Notes: a model not told the origin generated them from the sequence alone. Shown: positions 51,026-60,847, numbered from the stretch's first letter. The stretch: DNA of 64,000 bases from Lachnospiraceae bacterium (GCA_014804695.1 JAAUZJ010000047.1:1-64000), one strand, 5' to 3'. Made by a program: numbers and translations.

Positions 51026-52237
51026 ATGACAAGAAAACTCCGCTATCAATTTATCATAATCACTATGAGCATTGTAACGATCATGCTCTGTATCATTATG
51101 TCGATGATATATTATTTTACGAAAGAAAATCTGGAAGAACGCAGTATCAATATGATACTAAATATTGCAAACCATCCATCCCTGTCTCACCGTCCTGATA
51201 AAGCACAGGAGGATATCCATCTGCCATATTTTACTCTCCAACTGAATTCACAAGGGGAACTGATTGCAACAGGCGGAGAATATTATGACCTCTCTGACGA
51301 AGACTTTCTGAAGGATCTCATTGACGCTACCTTTTCATCCTCTGGCCGCACCGGCATTATAAAAGAATACAATCTCCGATTTTTCCGTACTAATAACGCT
51401 GGAAAGCAGACTTTGGTTTATGCTGATATCTCAAATGATCTGACAACCCTGAATAGTTTAATACGTAACTGTTTCCTGATTGGCGTGATCTGCTTCCTTG
51501 TTTTTCTCTGTATCAGTTTTCTGCTTGCAAACTGGGTCATAAAGCCTGTTGAAAAGGCATGGGAACAGCAGCGCCAGTTTATTGCCGATGCCTCCCATGA
51601 ATTGAAAACTCCGCTGACCGTGATAATGACAAACGCGGAACTTATGCAGAATCCTGATTATGATGATACTAACCGTACTACATTTGCATCAGGTATTCTG
51701 GTCATGTCAAAGCAGATGCGCAGCCTGGTGGAACAGATGCTGGAACTTGCAAAAGCTGATAATGTACAGGATAATACTGTGTTTTCCTCTGTGGATTTCA
51801 GCCGCCTTGTTTCCGAAGCTATACTTCCGTTTGAACCCATATTTTTTGAAAAAGATCTCACGCTGCATACACAAATTTCAGAGAATATAAGGATAAATGG
51901 CGACGCCGGGCAGCTTCGTCAGGTCTTGGATATCTTGTTGGATAACGCCCAGAAGTATTCCCGTGAAAAAGGAACTACGTGGCTGACTTTGCAAAAACAC
52001 GGTAAATGGCACTGCCTGTTGTCGATAGCGGATGAAGGGGAGGAAATACCCGAAACTGACCTGAATAATCTCTTTAAGCGCTTTTACCGTGCAGATAAAG
52101 CAAGAACCCGGACCGGCAGTTTCGGACTCGGGCTCTCTATCGCAGAAACTATTATTGCATGTCACAAAGGAAAAATATGGGCGGAAAGCAAAAATGGCAT
52201 CAATACCTTTTTTGTTGAATTGGGAATGATATCATAA
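51026..52237 (+). CDS. sensor histidine kinase
   Basis: FIADASHELKTPLTVIMTNAELM; GSFGLGLSIAETII. Confidence 0.95.
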   Translation: MTRKLRYQFIIITMSIVTIMLCIIMSMIYYFTKENLEERSINMILNIANHPSLSHRPDKAQEDIHLPYFTLQLNSQGELIATGGEYYDLSDEDFLKDLIDATFSSSGRTGIIKEYNLRFFRTNNAGKQTLVYADISNDLTTLNSLIRNCFLIGVICFLVFLCISFLLANWVIKPVEKAWEQQRQFIADASHELKTPLTVIMTNAELMQNPDYDDTNRTTFASGILVMSKQMRSLVEQMLELAKADNVQDNTVFSSVDFSRLVSEAILPFEPIFFEKDLTLHTQISENIRINGDAGQLRQVLDILLDNAQKYSREKGTTWLTLQKHGKWHCLLSIADEGEEIPETDLNNLFKRFYRADKARTRTGSFGLGLSIAETIIACHKGKIWAESKNGINTFFVELGMIS

Positions 52238-52267
52238 AGAAATCGAGCGCCCGCGCACTCGATTTTT
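52238..52267. terminator. bidirectional terminator between TCS and exporter genes
   Basis: AAATCGAGCGCCCGCGCACTCGATTTTTT. Confidence 0.8.
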
Positions 52268-52278
52268 TATGATATATA

Positions 52279-52956
52279 TTACTGCTCCAGACATCCGTCT
52301 ACAATATGAACAATCCTTCCCGCTGCCTTTGCAACATTCAGATCATGCGTGATCATCACAATGGTATTTCCCATCTCATGAAGCTGACCAAACAGCTCCA
52401 ATACATCTTTTCCACTGGATGAATCCAAAGCGCCCGTAGGCTCATCTGCCAAAAGCAATACAGGTTCTCCCACCAGTGCCCTTGCTATGGATACCCTCTG
52501 TTTCTGTCCTCCCGAAAGCTCCGCAGGTTTATGTTTCAGCCTGTGGCTGATTCCCAGCATTTCGATAACAGGCATGCATTTTTCCTCCGCCTCCTTTGTA
52601 GTCATTCCACGCACCACCAGAGGCATGATTATATTCTGCATAATGTTGTAGGTAGGTATCAGCTGATAGTTCTGAAAAATAAAACCGATTTCCCGGTTGC
52701 GGATCGCCCCCAGTTCTTTTTCCGCCATACTGTGAACAGGCTCTTCATCCAGATAATATTCTCCCGAATCCGCTAAATCCATACATCCCATGATATTCAT
52801 AAGTGTGGTCTTTCCCGAACCGGAAGGACCAAGTATCGCCACAAATTCGCCCTTTTCCACCAAAAAGTCCACATTTTTAAGTACCGGGACTTTTTCCATA
52901 CCCAGCATATATCCTTTATTGATCTGCCTCATATCAATAATTCTGTTATTACCCAT
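52279..52956 (-). CDS. ABC transporter ATPase (MacB/LolD-like)
   Basis: Walker A GPSGSGKTTLMNIMGC; signature LSGGQKQRVSIARAL. Confidence 0.97.
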   Translation of the reverse strand: MGNNRIIDMRQINKGYMLGMEKVPVLKNVDFLVEKGEFVAILGPSGSGKTTLMNIMGCMDLADSGEYYLDEEPVHSMAEKELGAIRNREIGFIFQNYQLIPTYNIMQNIIMPLVVRGMTTKEAEEKCMPVIEMLGISHRLKHKPAELSGGQKQRVSIARALVGEPVLLLADEPTGALDSSSGKDVLELFGQLHEMGNTIVMITHDLNVAKAAGRIVHIVDGCLEQ

Positions 52957-53050
52957 CTATGTATCTGCCTTTCCGTAACTTTTCTTTCCATTAGTAACCG
53001 TTTAGTTCCGGCTAATTGCTTAGGAATAGTTAAATTAATTTAACTATTCC

Positions 53051-54475
53051 TTATTCTTGATTCAGCGCCACTATAGGAATCAGACGTGATGCTTTAAACG
53101 CAGGATAAAAACCGAAAATTGTTCCTGTCAGCACTCCAAAGAGCAGGGACAGTACTCCGCCCCATACAGAAAGCTCCACCCGTACGGAAAAGCTTTCTAT
53201 GATCGGCGTGATCCCCAAAGATACCAGAACTCCCAATACAGCTCCCACCAGACTGATACAGCTTGCTTCCAGCAAAAATTCTATCAGGATATCTTTCTGG
53301 TCACAGCCGATTGCTTTCAGGATACCAATTTCATTGGTACGCTCTTTTACTGATACAAAAAGCACATTCATAATACCGATACCGCCAACAACAAATACAA
53401 TTGTTGCCATTGCCATCAGCAGGAGCGTTAAAGTCTCATTGGACTTTGACGCCGCTTCCATCTTGCTTCCGGCGTCGGACATGGTAAATACCACATTATC
53501 ACCATAAATGTCTGTAAGTACCTGCTGCGCCTGCTCCATGATATCCTCCACTTCATCCACATCTTCCGCTACTATGGTGATGGTAGGGCTGACAGACTTA
53601 CCGGTCAGATACTTGATCCCTGTTTCATAAGGAATGAAAATCGCTTCATCAGGGCTGATACCGGACGCCACCGTTCCCATCTCCACTAATACGCCGCTTA
53701 CAACATAAGCGCGGTTGTCTATATACACAGAAGAATCATAAGCATCCAGTATACTGTCAAACATTTCCGCTGCCACGCTATATCCCAGCACACAGGCCCT
53801 TTCCTTGTTGGTGTCGTTATCCTCCGTCAGGAACTCTCCAATTGCCATTTCCAGGTTGCTGATCTTAGCATAATTATCTTTCACTCCGGCAATGGTATAG
53901 GTGGTGCTTTCCTCCAGATCGCCGCCTTCTGCTTCCTGTCTGGTAGTATAAGAAATAGTAGCGCTGGAAATTCCGGGAACGCCGTCTTCCAGCTCCTGTA
54001 CATCTTCATCGGAAAGGATGATCTCTACCATGTTTGTCTGGTTTTCCGTACCTCCAAACATAAAGGAACCTCCCATATCTCCACCACCGGGCATACCACC
54101 GCCCATATTTCCGCCGCCTCCGGGCATGCCGCCGCCCATATTTCCGCCGCCTCCGGACATGCCGCCGCCCATATTTCCGCCACCGCCGGACATGCCGCCC
54201 ATATTTCCGCCACCGCCGGACATGCCGCCCATATTTCTACCGCCGCTACTGTTCCCACGACGTGAATTACCGTTATATTCATAAGAAATATCTACCGACC
54301 CGGCATTCAAGTTTTTAAACTGTTCCGCCACCTCCAGCTTACCGCCGGTTCCTATAGCAATAACCAGCATAATGGTTGCAGAGCCTACAATGATTCCTGT
54401 AGAGGTTAGAAACACCTTAAATTTATTCTCTACAAGATTCAGCCAGACCAGTCTGACTATTTCAGATAATTTCAT
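53051..54475 (-). CDS. MacB-type ABC transporter permease with Gly/Met-rich tandem-repeat insertion
   Basis: N-terminal MacB_PCD-like and C-terminal FtsX-like parts; insertion (NMGG(G)M[SP]GGGG)n. Confidence 0.93.
   Translation of the reverse strand: MKLSEIVRLVWLNLVENKFKVFLTSTGIIVGSATIMLVIAIGTGGKLEVAEQFKNLNAGSVDISYEYNGNSRRGNSSGGRNMGGMSGGGGNMGGMSGGGGNMGGGMSGGGGNMGGGMPGGGGNMGGGMPGGGDMGGSFMFGGTENQTNMVEIILSDEDVQELEDGVPGISSATISYTTRQEAEGGDLEESTTYTIAGVKDNYAKISNLEMAIGEFLTEDNDTNKERACVLGYSVAAEMFDSILDAYDSSVYIDNRAYVVSGVLVEMGTVASGISPDEAIFIPYETGIKYLTGKSVSPTITIVAEDVDEVEDIMEQAQQVLTDIYGDNVVFTMSDAGSKMEAASKSNETLTLLLMAMATIVFVVGGIGIMNVLFVSVKERTNEIGILKAIGCDQKDILIEFLLEASCISLVGAVLGVLVSLGITPIIESFSVRVELSVWGGVLSLLFGVLTGTIFGFYPAFKASRLIPIVALNQE
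54067..54243. repeat. in-frame tandem repeat array, 30/33-bp units
   Basis: Repeated CCGCC(A/G)CC(G/T)CCGGACATGCCGCC(GCC)CATATTT units encoding NMGGMSGGGG / NMGGGM[SP]GGGG. Confidence 0.9.
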
Positions 54476-56172
54476 TATTTCTTTCCTCCGCTTTCCTGAA
54501 GCACAATTTCACCCTCAGAAAGTCCTTCCTTGATTTCTATATTGACGCCATCCGAAAATCCTGTGACAACTTCCCTTGTACTGATACTGCCATTAGCCGC
54601 TTTCACCTTTACGTAACTTACTCCATCTTCTTGTGTTATGACACGTACAGGAACGTAAAGCACCTCTGATACTTCATCCGATACAAAAGTCACCTCCGCG
54701 GTCATGTCCTGATACAGCAGTTTTCCTGTATTTTCTATGGTCACAGTTACCGAATAAAGTGTCTTATTGGTGCTGCTGTCAATCTCTGCATCCCCAATCT
54801 CCGTTACACTTCCTGCAAATACCTCATCTTCAAAAGCTGCCAGCGTTACGTTGACTTTACTGCCCGGTACCACTGTATCCATATCATCTTCTTCCACAGA
54901 TACGGTAATGGTCATTTCGTCATAATTGTTCAGACTGACCAAATCGGTGTTCCTTGTCAGATAGTCTCCTGCTGCTACATAAACATCTGTGATCACGCCG
55001 CTTTCTGTTGCGGAAATAATCTGGTCTACAATAACAGAGTCAAATTCATCCAGCTTCGTTTTTGCCTCTTCATAATCTGCTTTGGCAGTTTCCGTTTCAT
55101 AGGCGCGCTGCTCTACGACGACATCATAAATTTCCTGTGCATTCTCCGCATTGAACGCCCTCTTATCCCGCTGCCCTCTTGCCGTGATTTCTCCGCTTTC
55201 CAGAGCCTTTCTCGCCAGTGCAAGGGCAGTTTCTTTCTCTTCCTTTTCCTGTGTGTAGGTATCAATAGTGTCTCTTAGCTTCTCAATTTCCTCTTCCAGG
55301 GTTTCTACCATGTCTCTGGAATCCTCTGCCGTCTGGTAAGCTATGATCCACCAATAAAGCTCAGTTTCCTTATCTGTTCCCGCTGCGCTATATTCGGCAT
55401 TCGCAAGCACCTGCTTTTCCTCTGAAAGCAGAGCCTCTTTCTCCGACAGTTCCGTCTCCGCTTCTGTAAGAGCCTCCTGCGCTTTCTCAAGAGCTTCTTC
55501 CGCCTCCGTTACTGCCTCTGTCAGTTTGGAAACCGTCTGCGCATACTCAGATTCAGAATAAGTACCGTAGAGGGAATTCGTTTTTAATTGACCTTCAGCA
55601 GATGTCAAAGACTGCTTTTCGGCAGTAAGCGCCTGTTGGTATACCAGCTCTGCGTCCGTCACATCAGAGACAAGCTCAGAGCGGATATTTTCTACCGATT
55701 CTGCTGTAAGTTTCAGAAGCTGTGTACCTTCTGCAATTTCTTCCCCGGCCTCCACATATACTTCTTCAATTTCCAAACTCCTGTCAGAAGAAGACGATGA
55801 TTGTGACTGTCCCAGCATACCCGACAACATATCACCACCCATACCGCCTCCCATACCTCCGCCCATACCGCCTCCAAAAGAAAAGCTGGTTTCACCGGTA
55901 AAAGCGCTGATATCCAGTTCAAAACTCTGAACAGTAGTTCCTACATCCACATTACCGCTCTCTGTCACACCTGCTGCCAGATCACCTTTCACAACAGTCT
56001 TTTCCTTATAAGTGACTTCTTCCGATTTTCCTACTGCAGAAACAATAACAGCTGTTATGATAATAAGAAAAAGGGCAATGGCTGTTCCAGCCAGCCAAAA
56101 TATTTTCTGCTTTTTATTTTTGGGTTTGACTTTTTCTATAAACTGTAAAACTTTTTCCCTGATACGCTTCAT
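54475..56172 (-). CDS. HlyD/MacA-type adaptor 1 with Gly/Met-rich insertion
   Basis: N-terminal TM, coiled coil, beta-barrel; FGGGMGGGMGGGMGGDMLSGML before LEIEEVYVEAG. Confidence 0.88.
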   Translation of the reverse strand: MKRIREKVLQFIEKVKPKNKKQKIFWLAGTAIALFLIIITAVIVSAVGKSEEVTYKEKTVVKGDLAAGVTESGNVDVGTTVQSFELDISAFTGETSFSFGGGMGGGMGGGMGGDMLSGMLGQSQSSSSSDRSLEIEEVYVEAGEEIAEGTQLLKLTAESVENIRSELVSDVTDAELVYQQALTAEKQSLTSAEGQLKTNSLYGTYSESEYAQTVSKLTEAVTEAEEALEKAQEALTEAETELSEKEALLSEEKQVLANAEYSAAGTDKETELYWWIIAYQTAEDSRDMVETLEEEIEKLRDTIDTYTQEKEEKETALALARKALESGEITARGQRDKRAFNAENAQEIYDVVVEQRAYETETAKADYEEAKTKLDEFDSVIVDQIISATESGVITDVYVAAGDYLTRNTDLVSLNNYDEMTITVSVEEDDMDTVVPGSKVNVTLAAFEDEVFAGSVTEIGDAEIDSSTNKTLYSVTVTIENTGKLLYQDMTAEVTFVSDEVSEVLYVPVRVITQEDGVSYVKVKAANGSISTREVVTGFSDGVNIEIKEGLSEGEIVLQESGGKK

Positions 56173-56186
56173 AATAATTGTGCTCC

Positions 56187-57995
56187 TTATCTGCCTCCCA
56201 TGTTATCTGCAGGACCGCCTCCGCCTCCGCCAAATGAATTGGAATTACCCATTCCGCCACCATTATCCGGGGAAGCGCCGCCAAAGCCGCCCTCCGAAGG
56301 TCTGCCACCGAATCCGTCGGATCCGTCTTCCTGATTCATATCCGGTTCTTCTTCAGTCGCTTCAGTGCTACCGGAACTGCTTTCCGCATTTTTATTCATA
56401 ACGCTTTCAATATAAACAATATCGCCTTCCTCAAGCCCGCTCACGATCTCTATGGATGCAGTATCGGAAAATCCTGTTTCCACAGCCGCCTTTACCCTGT
56501 TGCCGGAAGCATCTTTTTTGTATACATAGCTTACGCCGTTTTCTTCAAATACGGCTTTCTTTGACACATAAAGCACATCCGTAACTGAATCCGTCACAAA
56601 AGTAACGTCCGCAGTCATGCCGCCATATAAAAGCTCTGTATCACCCAGTACCAGAATATCTACCGGATAACTGATGGTAGTCGCATGCTCTGACGAGGCT
56701 GTGGTTGTTATACTTATGATCCTGCCCTCCCAAAGCTGCTCCGGATAGGCGGTAAAGACAAGTTCTACGGAATCACCTACTGAAATTGCCGCCACATCCT
56801 CTTCCGAAACATCAATAGATATCTGGTATTCATCCGCCTTTGCATAAGTCAGCATAGCGCCTTCACTTATAAGCTCATCTCCGGCTTCATACCTGACATT
56901 AGTGACCAGCCCGCCTTCAGATGCATAAATTTGATTATCTCCGCCCACAAATTCTTCAAAAGCATCCATTTTACCCTGTATCTCATCCAGTTCAGTCTGT
57001 GCCTGATTTACGGCTTCCGAGAGGGAATTAGTGGAATAGTTATAAATTTCTTCCGCCAGTTCCCCTTCCAGACTGGCAGAATTATAATTATTAACCGCCT
57101 CCTGGTTTTCTAAAATCTGCGTTACTTTGGCGTCTTCTATTTCCTGCTGCTTCTTTTCTATTTCCGCCTGATTATCCGTAATTGTATCACTGTATCTTTG
57201 CAATTCATCCTCAAGCGCTTCTAACTGGCTTTTTGCAGTCTGGTAGGCTGTAAGATTACTGGTATAGGCTGTTGAATTATGTAAATCTGTTTCCTCATAT
57301 GTTTCTTTTGCCGTTGTATAGGCTGTCTTAGCATTCTCGTAAGATTCCAGCAAATCCTCATCTGCTAACATTTCCTCTGCCACGGCTATTTCCAGTTCCA
57401 GCACCGCAATTTCTGCCTCCAGGCCTTTTACCTTCTGCTCGCTTGCAGTGATTGCAGCCTGAAAATCCGCATTTGCCCGGTTTCCTGCTTTCACACTGCT
57501 GTCATAGGTACTCTTTGCACTCAGCATGGAAATATCGTACTCCGCCTGGGCGTTAGACAATGTAATTCTGGCTTCCGTAAGAGCTGAACTTAATTTTCTC
57601 CGTACCGAGCTTACGCTGCTGTCCGTAAGCTTAAACAGCAAATCGCCTTCTTCAATCCGTTGTCCGCTGACTACATATACTTCTTCGATTTCCAGATATT
57701 TAGTGGTCTCACTGTCTTCATCGTCATCGCTGTCATCATCATCGTCGTCATCCAATTCCAGATCAAGATCATAAGTCACGCTGCTCTCACCAAAAGACAA
57801 GCTTCCACTTTCCATGATTCCCAGAACCAGATCGCCTCTGGCAACGGTTTCTTCTTTATATATGTACACTTCATTACTTAAATTCGGCTTGATAAACAAA
57901 GTATAAATGCAGGCTCCCAAAAGGAGTATTAACGCTGCGGCAGCCAGAATCAGCTTCCTGCGGAATTTTTTGTCTTTTTTCAGTCTTTCCTTCAT
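56187..57995 (-). CDS. HlyD/MacA-type adaptor 2 with poly-acidic insertion
   Basis: DLELDDDDDDDSDDDEDSETTKYLEIEEVYV; C-terminal Gly-rich tail. Confidence 0.88.
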   Translation of the reverse strand: MKERLKKDKKFRRKLILAAAALILLLGACIYTLFIKPNLSNEVYIYKEETVARGDLVLGIMESGSLSFGESSVTYDLDLELDDDDDDDSDDDEDSETTKYLEIEEVYVVSGQRIEEGDLLFKLTDSSVSSVRRKLSSALTEARITLSNAQAEYDISMLSAKSTYDSSVKAGNRANADFQAAITASEQKVKGLEAEIAVLELEIAVAEEMLADEDLLESYENAKTAYTTAKETYEETDLHNSTAYTSNLTAYQTAKSQLEALEDELQRYSDTITDNQAEIEKKQQEIEDAKVTQILENQEAVNNYNSASLEGELAEEIYNYSTNSLSEAVNQAQTELDEIQGKMDAFEEFVGGDNQIYASEGGLVTNVRYEAGDELISEGAMLTYAKADEYQISIDVSEEDVAAISVGDSVELVFTAYPEQLWEGRIISITTTASSEHATTISYPVDILVLGDTELLYGGMTADVTFVTDSVTDVLYVSKKAVFEENGVSYVYKKDASGNRVKAAVETGFSDTASIEIVSGLEEGDIVYIESVMNKNAESSSGSTEATEEEPDMNQEDGSDGFGGRPSEGGFGGASPDNGGGMGNSNSFGGGGGGPADNMGGR

Positions 57996-60130
57996 TGTCC
58001 ATCTCCTTTTGCGTCTCTTTGTTCATCCGATCCTTTGGCGCCTTTACCCGGCCTTCCACCGCCTCTTTCTCTGTCTTCACCTTCAGGCATTCCACCGCCT
58101 CTTTCTCCGCTTTCGCCTTCTGCACCTGTCTCAGACATCCTCATCATCTGCTGTATCGTTTCATCACTCATTCCGAAATACACATACGCCGTCAGGTTGG
58201 AATCCAGAGTACTCACATCACCATCCAGCATAACAGTTACCTGATAAGTAACAGAAGAACGGCTCTGTGCCTGCGTAACAGGATTTATGAGAGTTACTGT
58301 TCCCTGATAAGAACCATACTCACTGACTGTCACATAAACACTGTCGCCTATGGAAATATCTGCGATATTGCTCTGGTCTACACTGGCAGTTACTGTTACT
58401 GTTTCAGGATTGCTGTAAGCGATAACAAGGCTTTCCCCCGACAAATAGCTGTTCGCCCTGACACCGTTCATAACAATGGTTCCCGCATTCTGCGTATAAA
58501 AATACCCATCCCCGATAGTCTCCTCAAAGAGCGCCATGTTTTCTTCGGCTTCTTCCTTATCATCTGCAAGGGCAGCCAGCGTTTCTTCCAGACTTTCCAG
58601 AGCCGTTTCATAAACAGCCTGCGCATTATCACTTTCTGCTATCGTTATTTCATAATCTGCCTTACAGGAAATCAACTGTTTTTCATATTGAGTCTGTGCC
58701 TGAACTAATTCTGCTTCTAAAGATTCCAGATTACTGATCGCCTGTTCCAGTCCGGCAGCTGCCCTTTTTTTGGCAGTCTCATAATTCTTTAATGCAGTCT
58801 CATAGTTATTTGATTCCTCCTGCACCAGTTCATCCAGCATGTTATAAACGGAAAGTATGGATGATGCTTCATTATAACTGCTTCCCCTGCCAGCTCCTGA
58901 TGTTTCACCCATATTTCCCTGTCCGCCGCCGCCCTGATCCATTTGCGGCGGTGCTCCGTTCGCGCCTCCGGGGCGTTCTGTGTTTCCATTTCCACTGTTG
59001 TCGTTGCCACTTCCGTCGGTGCCATCTCCACTTCCGTCGGTGCCGTCTCCACCTCCGCCGTTGCCATCTCCACTTTCGTCGGTGCCGTCTCCACCTCCGC
59101 CGTTGCCATCTCCACTTTCGTCGGTGCCGTCTCCACTTCCGCCGGTACCATCTCCACTTTCACCGCTTTCTGCTAATGTATTCAGGCTCATTGTCAAAAA
59201 TTGCAAATCTGACACCGCTGTCATATTTGTATTTAATACTGCATTTTCCGCACTGACAGAGCCATTTGCCATGGTACGCAGATTACTGCCCCCTCCGGTC
59301 TGGGAACCGCCACTACTGCTTCCAGTACCTGAACTCGAATTTCCACCTGAGCTTGAACCTGAACCGCCGGAAGTACCTTCGCTTTCCTCTATATTCCACT
59401 TCTCGTAATATTCCATAAGAAGTGCAAAATGCTCGCAATAAGCCTGATAAAGCTCATCTACCTTATAATAAGTTCTGTAATAATCTTCGTTCACAGACTT
59501 TGTATATTCCTCCGCCAATTCTCTGGCTTCCTCAACCTGTTCTTCCAACCTCTCCACCTGCTTTGCAGCTTCAGCCACAGCCTTATCGTATTCCGCCTGA
59601 CTGTATTTTTTGTTAACGGCTGCAGTTTCATTTGTAACTCTGGCATCAATGACTCCCGTTTCATAATCGATGACGCCCTGCCTGTAAGCAAGCTCAGCCT
59701 CAACAACCGCATTTTCAAGCTCCTTACGCGCATCCTCCAATGTATCTTCCGAAACCTTAAAAACAGCAGTCCCTGCCTCAACCTCATCGCCTGTAGACAG
59801 ATAGCTTTCTTCTACATAAATAGAAGTTTCAAGGAAATCCAGTTCCCACAGTTCACTCAACATTCCTACGGAAGTCAGCCCACTGGCGCTAATAACATTT
59901 TCACCCATGTTATCCATGGAAAAAGGCATATCCCTCCGTCCTGAGTCATTCCTGTTCTTTGCATAAAAGAAAAACGCAGTGCCGCCTGCAAGCAGTAAAA
60001 CACACACGCTTGACAAAATAATGATCAGGCGTTTCTTTTTACTAAGCTTGCCTTTCTTCTCCTGTTTTTCATTCTGCTCTGTTAATTCTTCGTCTATATT
60101 TTCTTCATTTATATCTTCTAACTTCATCAT
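57992..60130 (-). CDS. HlyD/MacA-type adaptor 3 with large Ser/Gly/Asp repeat insertion
   Basis: N-terminal TM, coiled-coil regions split by (GDGTDESGDGNGGG)n, adaptor beta-barrel. Confidence 0.88.
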   Translation of the reverse strand: MMKLEDINEENIDEELTEQNEKQEKKGKLSKKKRLIIILSSVCVLLLAGGTAFFFYAKNRNDSGRRDMPFSMDNMGENVISASGLTSVGMLSELWELDFLETSIYVEESYLSTGDEVEAGTAVFKVSEDTLEDARKELENAVVEAELAYRQGVIDYETGVIDARVTNETAAVNKKYSQAEYDKAVAEAAKQVERLEEQVEEARELAEEYTKSVNEDYYRTYYKVDELYQAYCEHFALLMEYYEKWNIEESEGTSGGSGSSSGGNSSSGTGSSSGGSQTGGGSNLRTMANGSVSAENAVLNTNMTAVSDLQFLTMSLNTLAESGESGDGTGGSGDGTDESGDGNGGGGDGTDESGDGNGGGGDGTDGSGDGTDGSGNDNSGNGNTERPGGANGAPPQMDQGGGGQGNMGETSGAGRGSSYNEASSILSVYNMLDELVQEESNNYETALKNYETAKKRAAAGLEQAISNLESLEAELVQAQTQYEKQLISCKADYEITIAESDNAQAVYETALESLEETLAALADDKEEAEENMALFEETIGDGYFYTQNAGTIVMNGVRANSYLSGESLVIAYSNPETVTVTASVDQSNIADISIGDSVYVTVSEYGSYQGTVTLINPVTQAQSRSSVTYQVTVMLDGDVSTLDSNLTAYVYFGMSDETIQQMMRMSETGAEGESGERGGGMPEGEDRERGGGRPGKGAKGSDEQRDAKGDGQ
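58980..59165. repeat. in-frame tandem repeat (~42-bp units)
   Basis: Repeated CCGTTGCCATCTCCACTTTCGTCGGTGCCGTCTCCACCTCCG units. Confidence 0.85.
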
Positions 60131-60241
60131 TTTCCTCTCTCTGGCCCCAGCGGCAATAAACGGTCAAGGCATACTGATACCTTGATAATCTGGGGGTGCT
60201 CTATTTATAATAAAAAACCAGTGTATATTATACTAGCCAAT

Positions 60242-60259
60242 GCTGAAACTACGCTGAAA
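60242..60259 (-). promoter_or_regulatory. candidate response-regulator operator: TTTCAGC-N4-TTTCAGC
   Basis: Minus strand TTTCAGCGTAGTTTCAGC upstream of TATAAT (60232..60227) and the adaptor operon. Confidence 0.7.
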
Positions 60260-60268
60260 TCAGACACT

Positions 60269-60301
60269 AAAAAAGACAACCAAGATCATATCTCTTGATT
60301 G
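60269..60301 (-). terminator. intrinsic terminator downstream of the UPF0175 gene
   Basis: Minus strand CAATCAAGAGATATGATCTTGGTTGTCTTTTTT. Confidence 0.7.
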
Positions 60302-60394
60302 CCTTTTCATCATGATTATTATGCACTTTTTCAACTGAAAGAAAAGCACAACTTTCAATTAATTCTTTCTCTGTCTCATAATCATTATTTCTTG

Positions 60395-60658
60395 TCAACT
60401 CGTTCTTTTTACTGTCTGGATTTCCTCCTCCAATTCTTCATCTGTCATATCCAAATATGGTATCCCAATCATGCTATATAATCTAATAAGTTCCATTTTG
60501 TTCATTCCCAATAGTTCTGCCGCACGACCATGTGAAATTGTATCATTTGCAATACTTGGATATAACAAAAGCGCATTTCGCATTTCTTCCGTTGTATCAT
60601 CTAGTACATAATCCTTCGCTAGTGCCGGTATCTTTATTTCAATGCTTGCCATAGACAT
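60395..60658 (-). CDS. UPF0175 family protein (antitoxin-like)
   Basis: ISHGRAAELLGMNKMELIRLYSMIGIPYLDMTDEELEEEI; start set to MSMASIEIK. Confidence 0.85.
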   Translation of the reverse strand: MSMASIEIKIPALAKDYVLDDTTEEMRNALLLYPSIANDTISHGRAAELLGMNKMELIRLYSMIGIPYLDMTDEELEEEIQTVKRTS

Positions 60659-60847
60659 AAAACTACTCCTTTCTTTTTCAAACCACTTAAGTGAATATAT
60701 ATTAATTCTCGTCACCACTCTAAAAGCATTTTTATCTTATATCATACATTATACACATCATTCAGTTAAAATACAATCAACCGATACCTAATTGCTACTC
60801 AGCTACTTTTTGAAAAGATTTAACGATAATCATTATTTATATGTTTT

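Noticed and set aside
54018-54284. Overlapping plus/minus ORFs rich in Pro or Ala/Trp
   Set aside because: Alternate-frame readings of the permease Gly/Met repeat; repetitive in-frame DNA opens all frames.
58795-59408. Several long plus-strand ORFs rich in Cys/His/Arg or Ser/Pro
   Set aside because: Antisense readings of the adaptor 3 repeat region with no start signals or family features.
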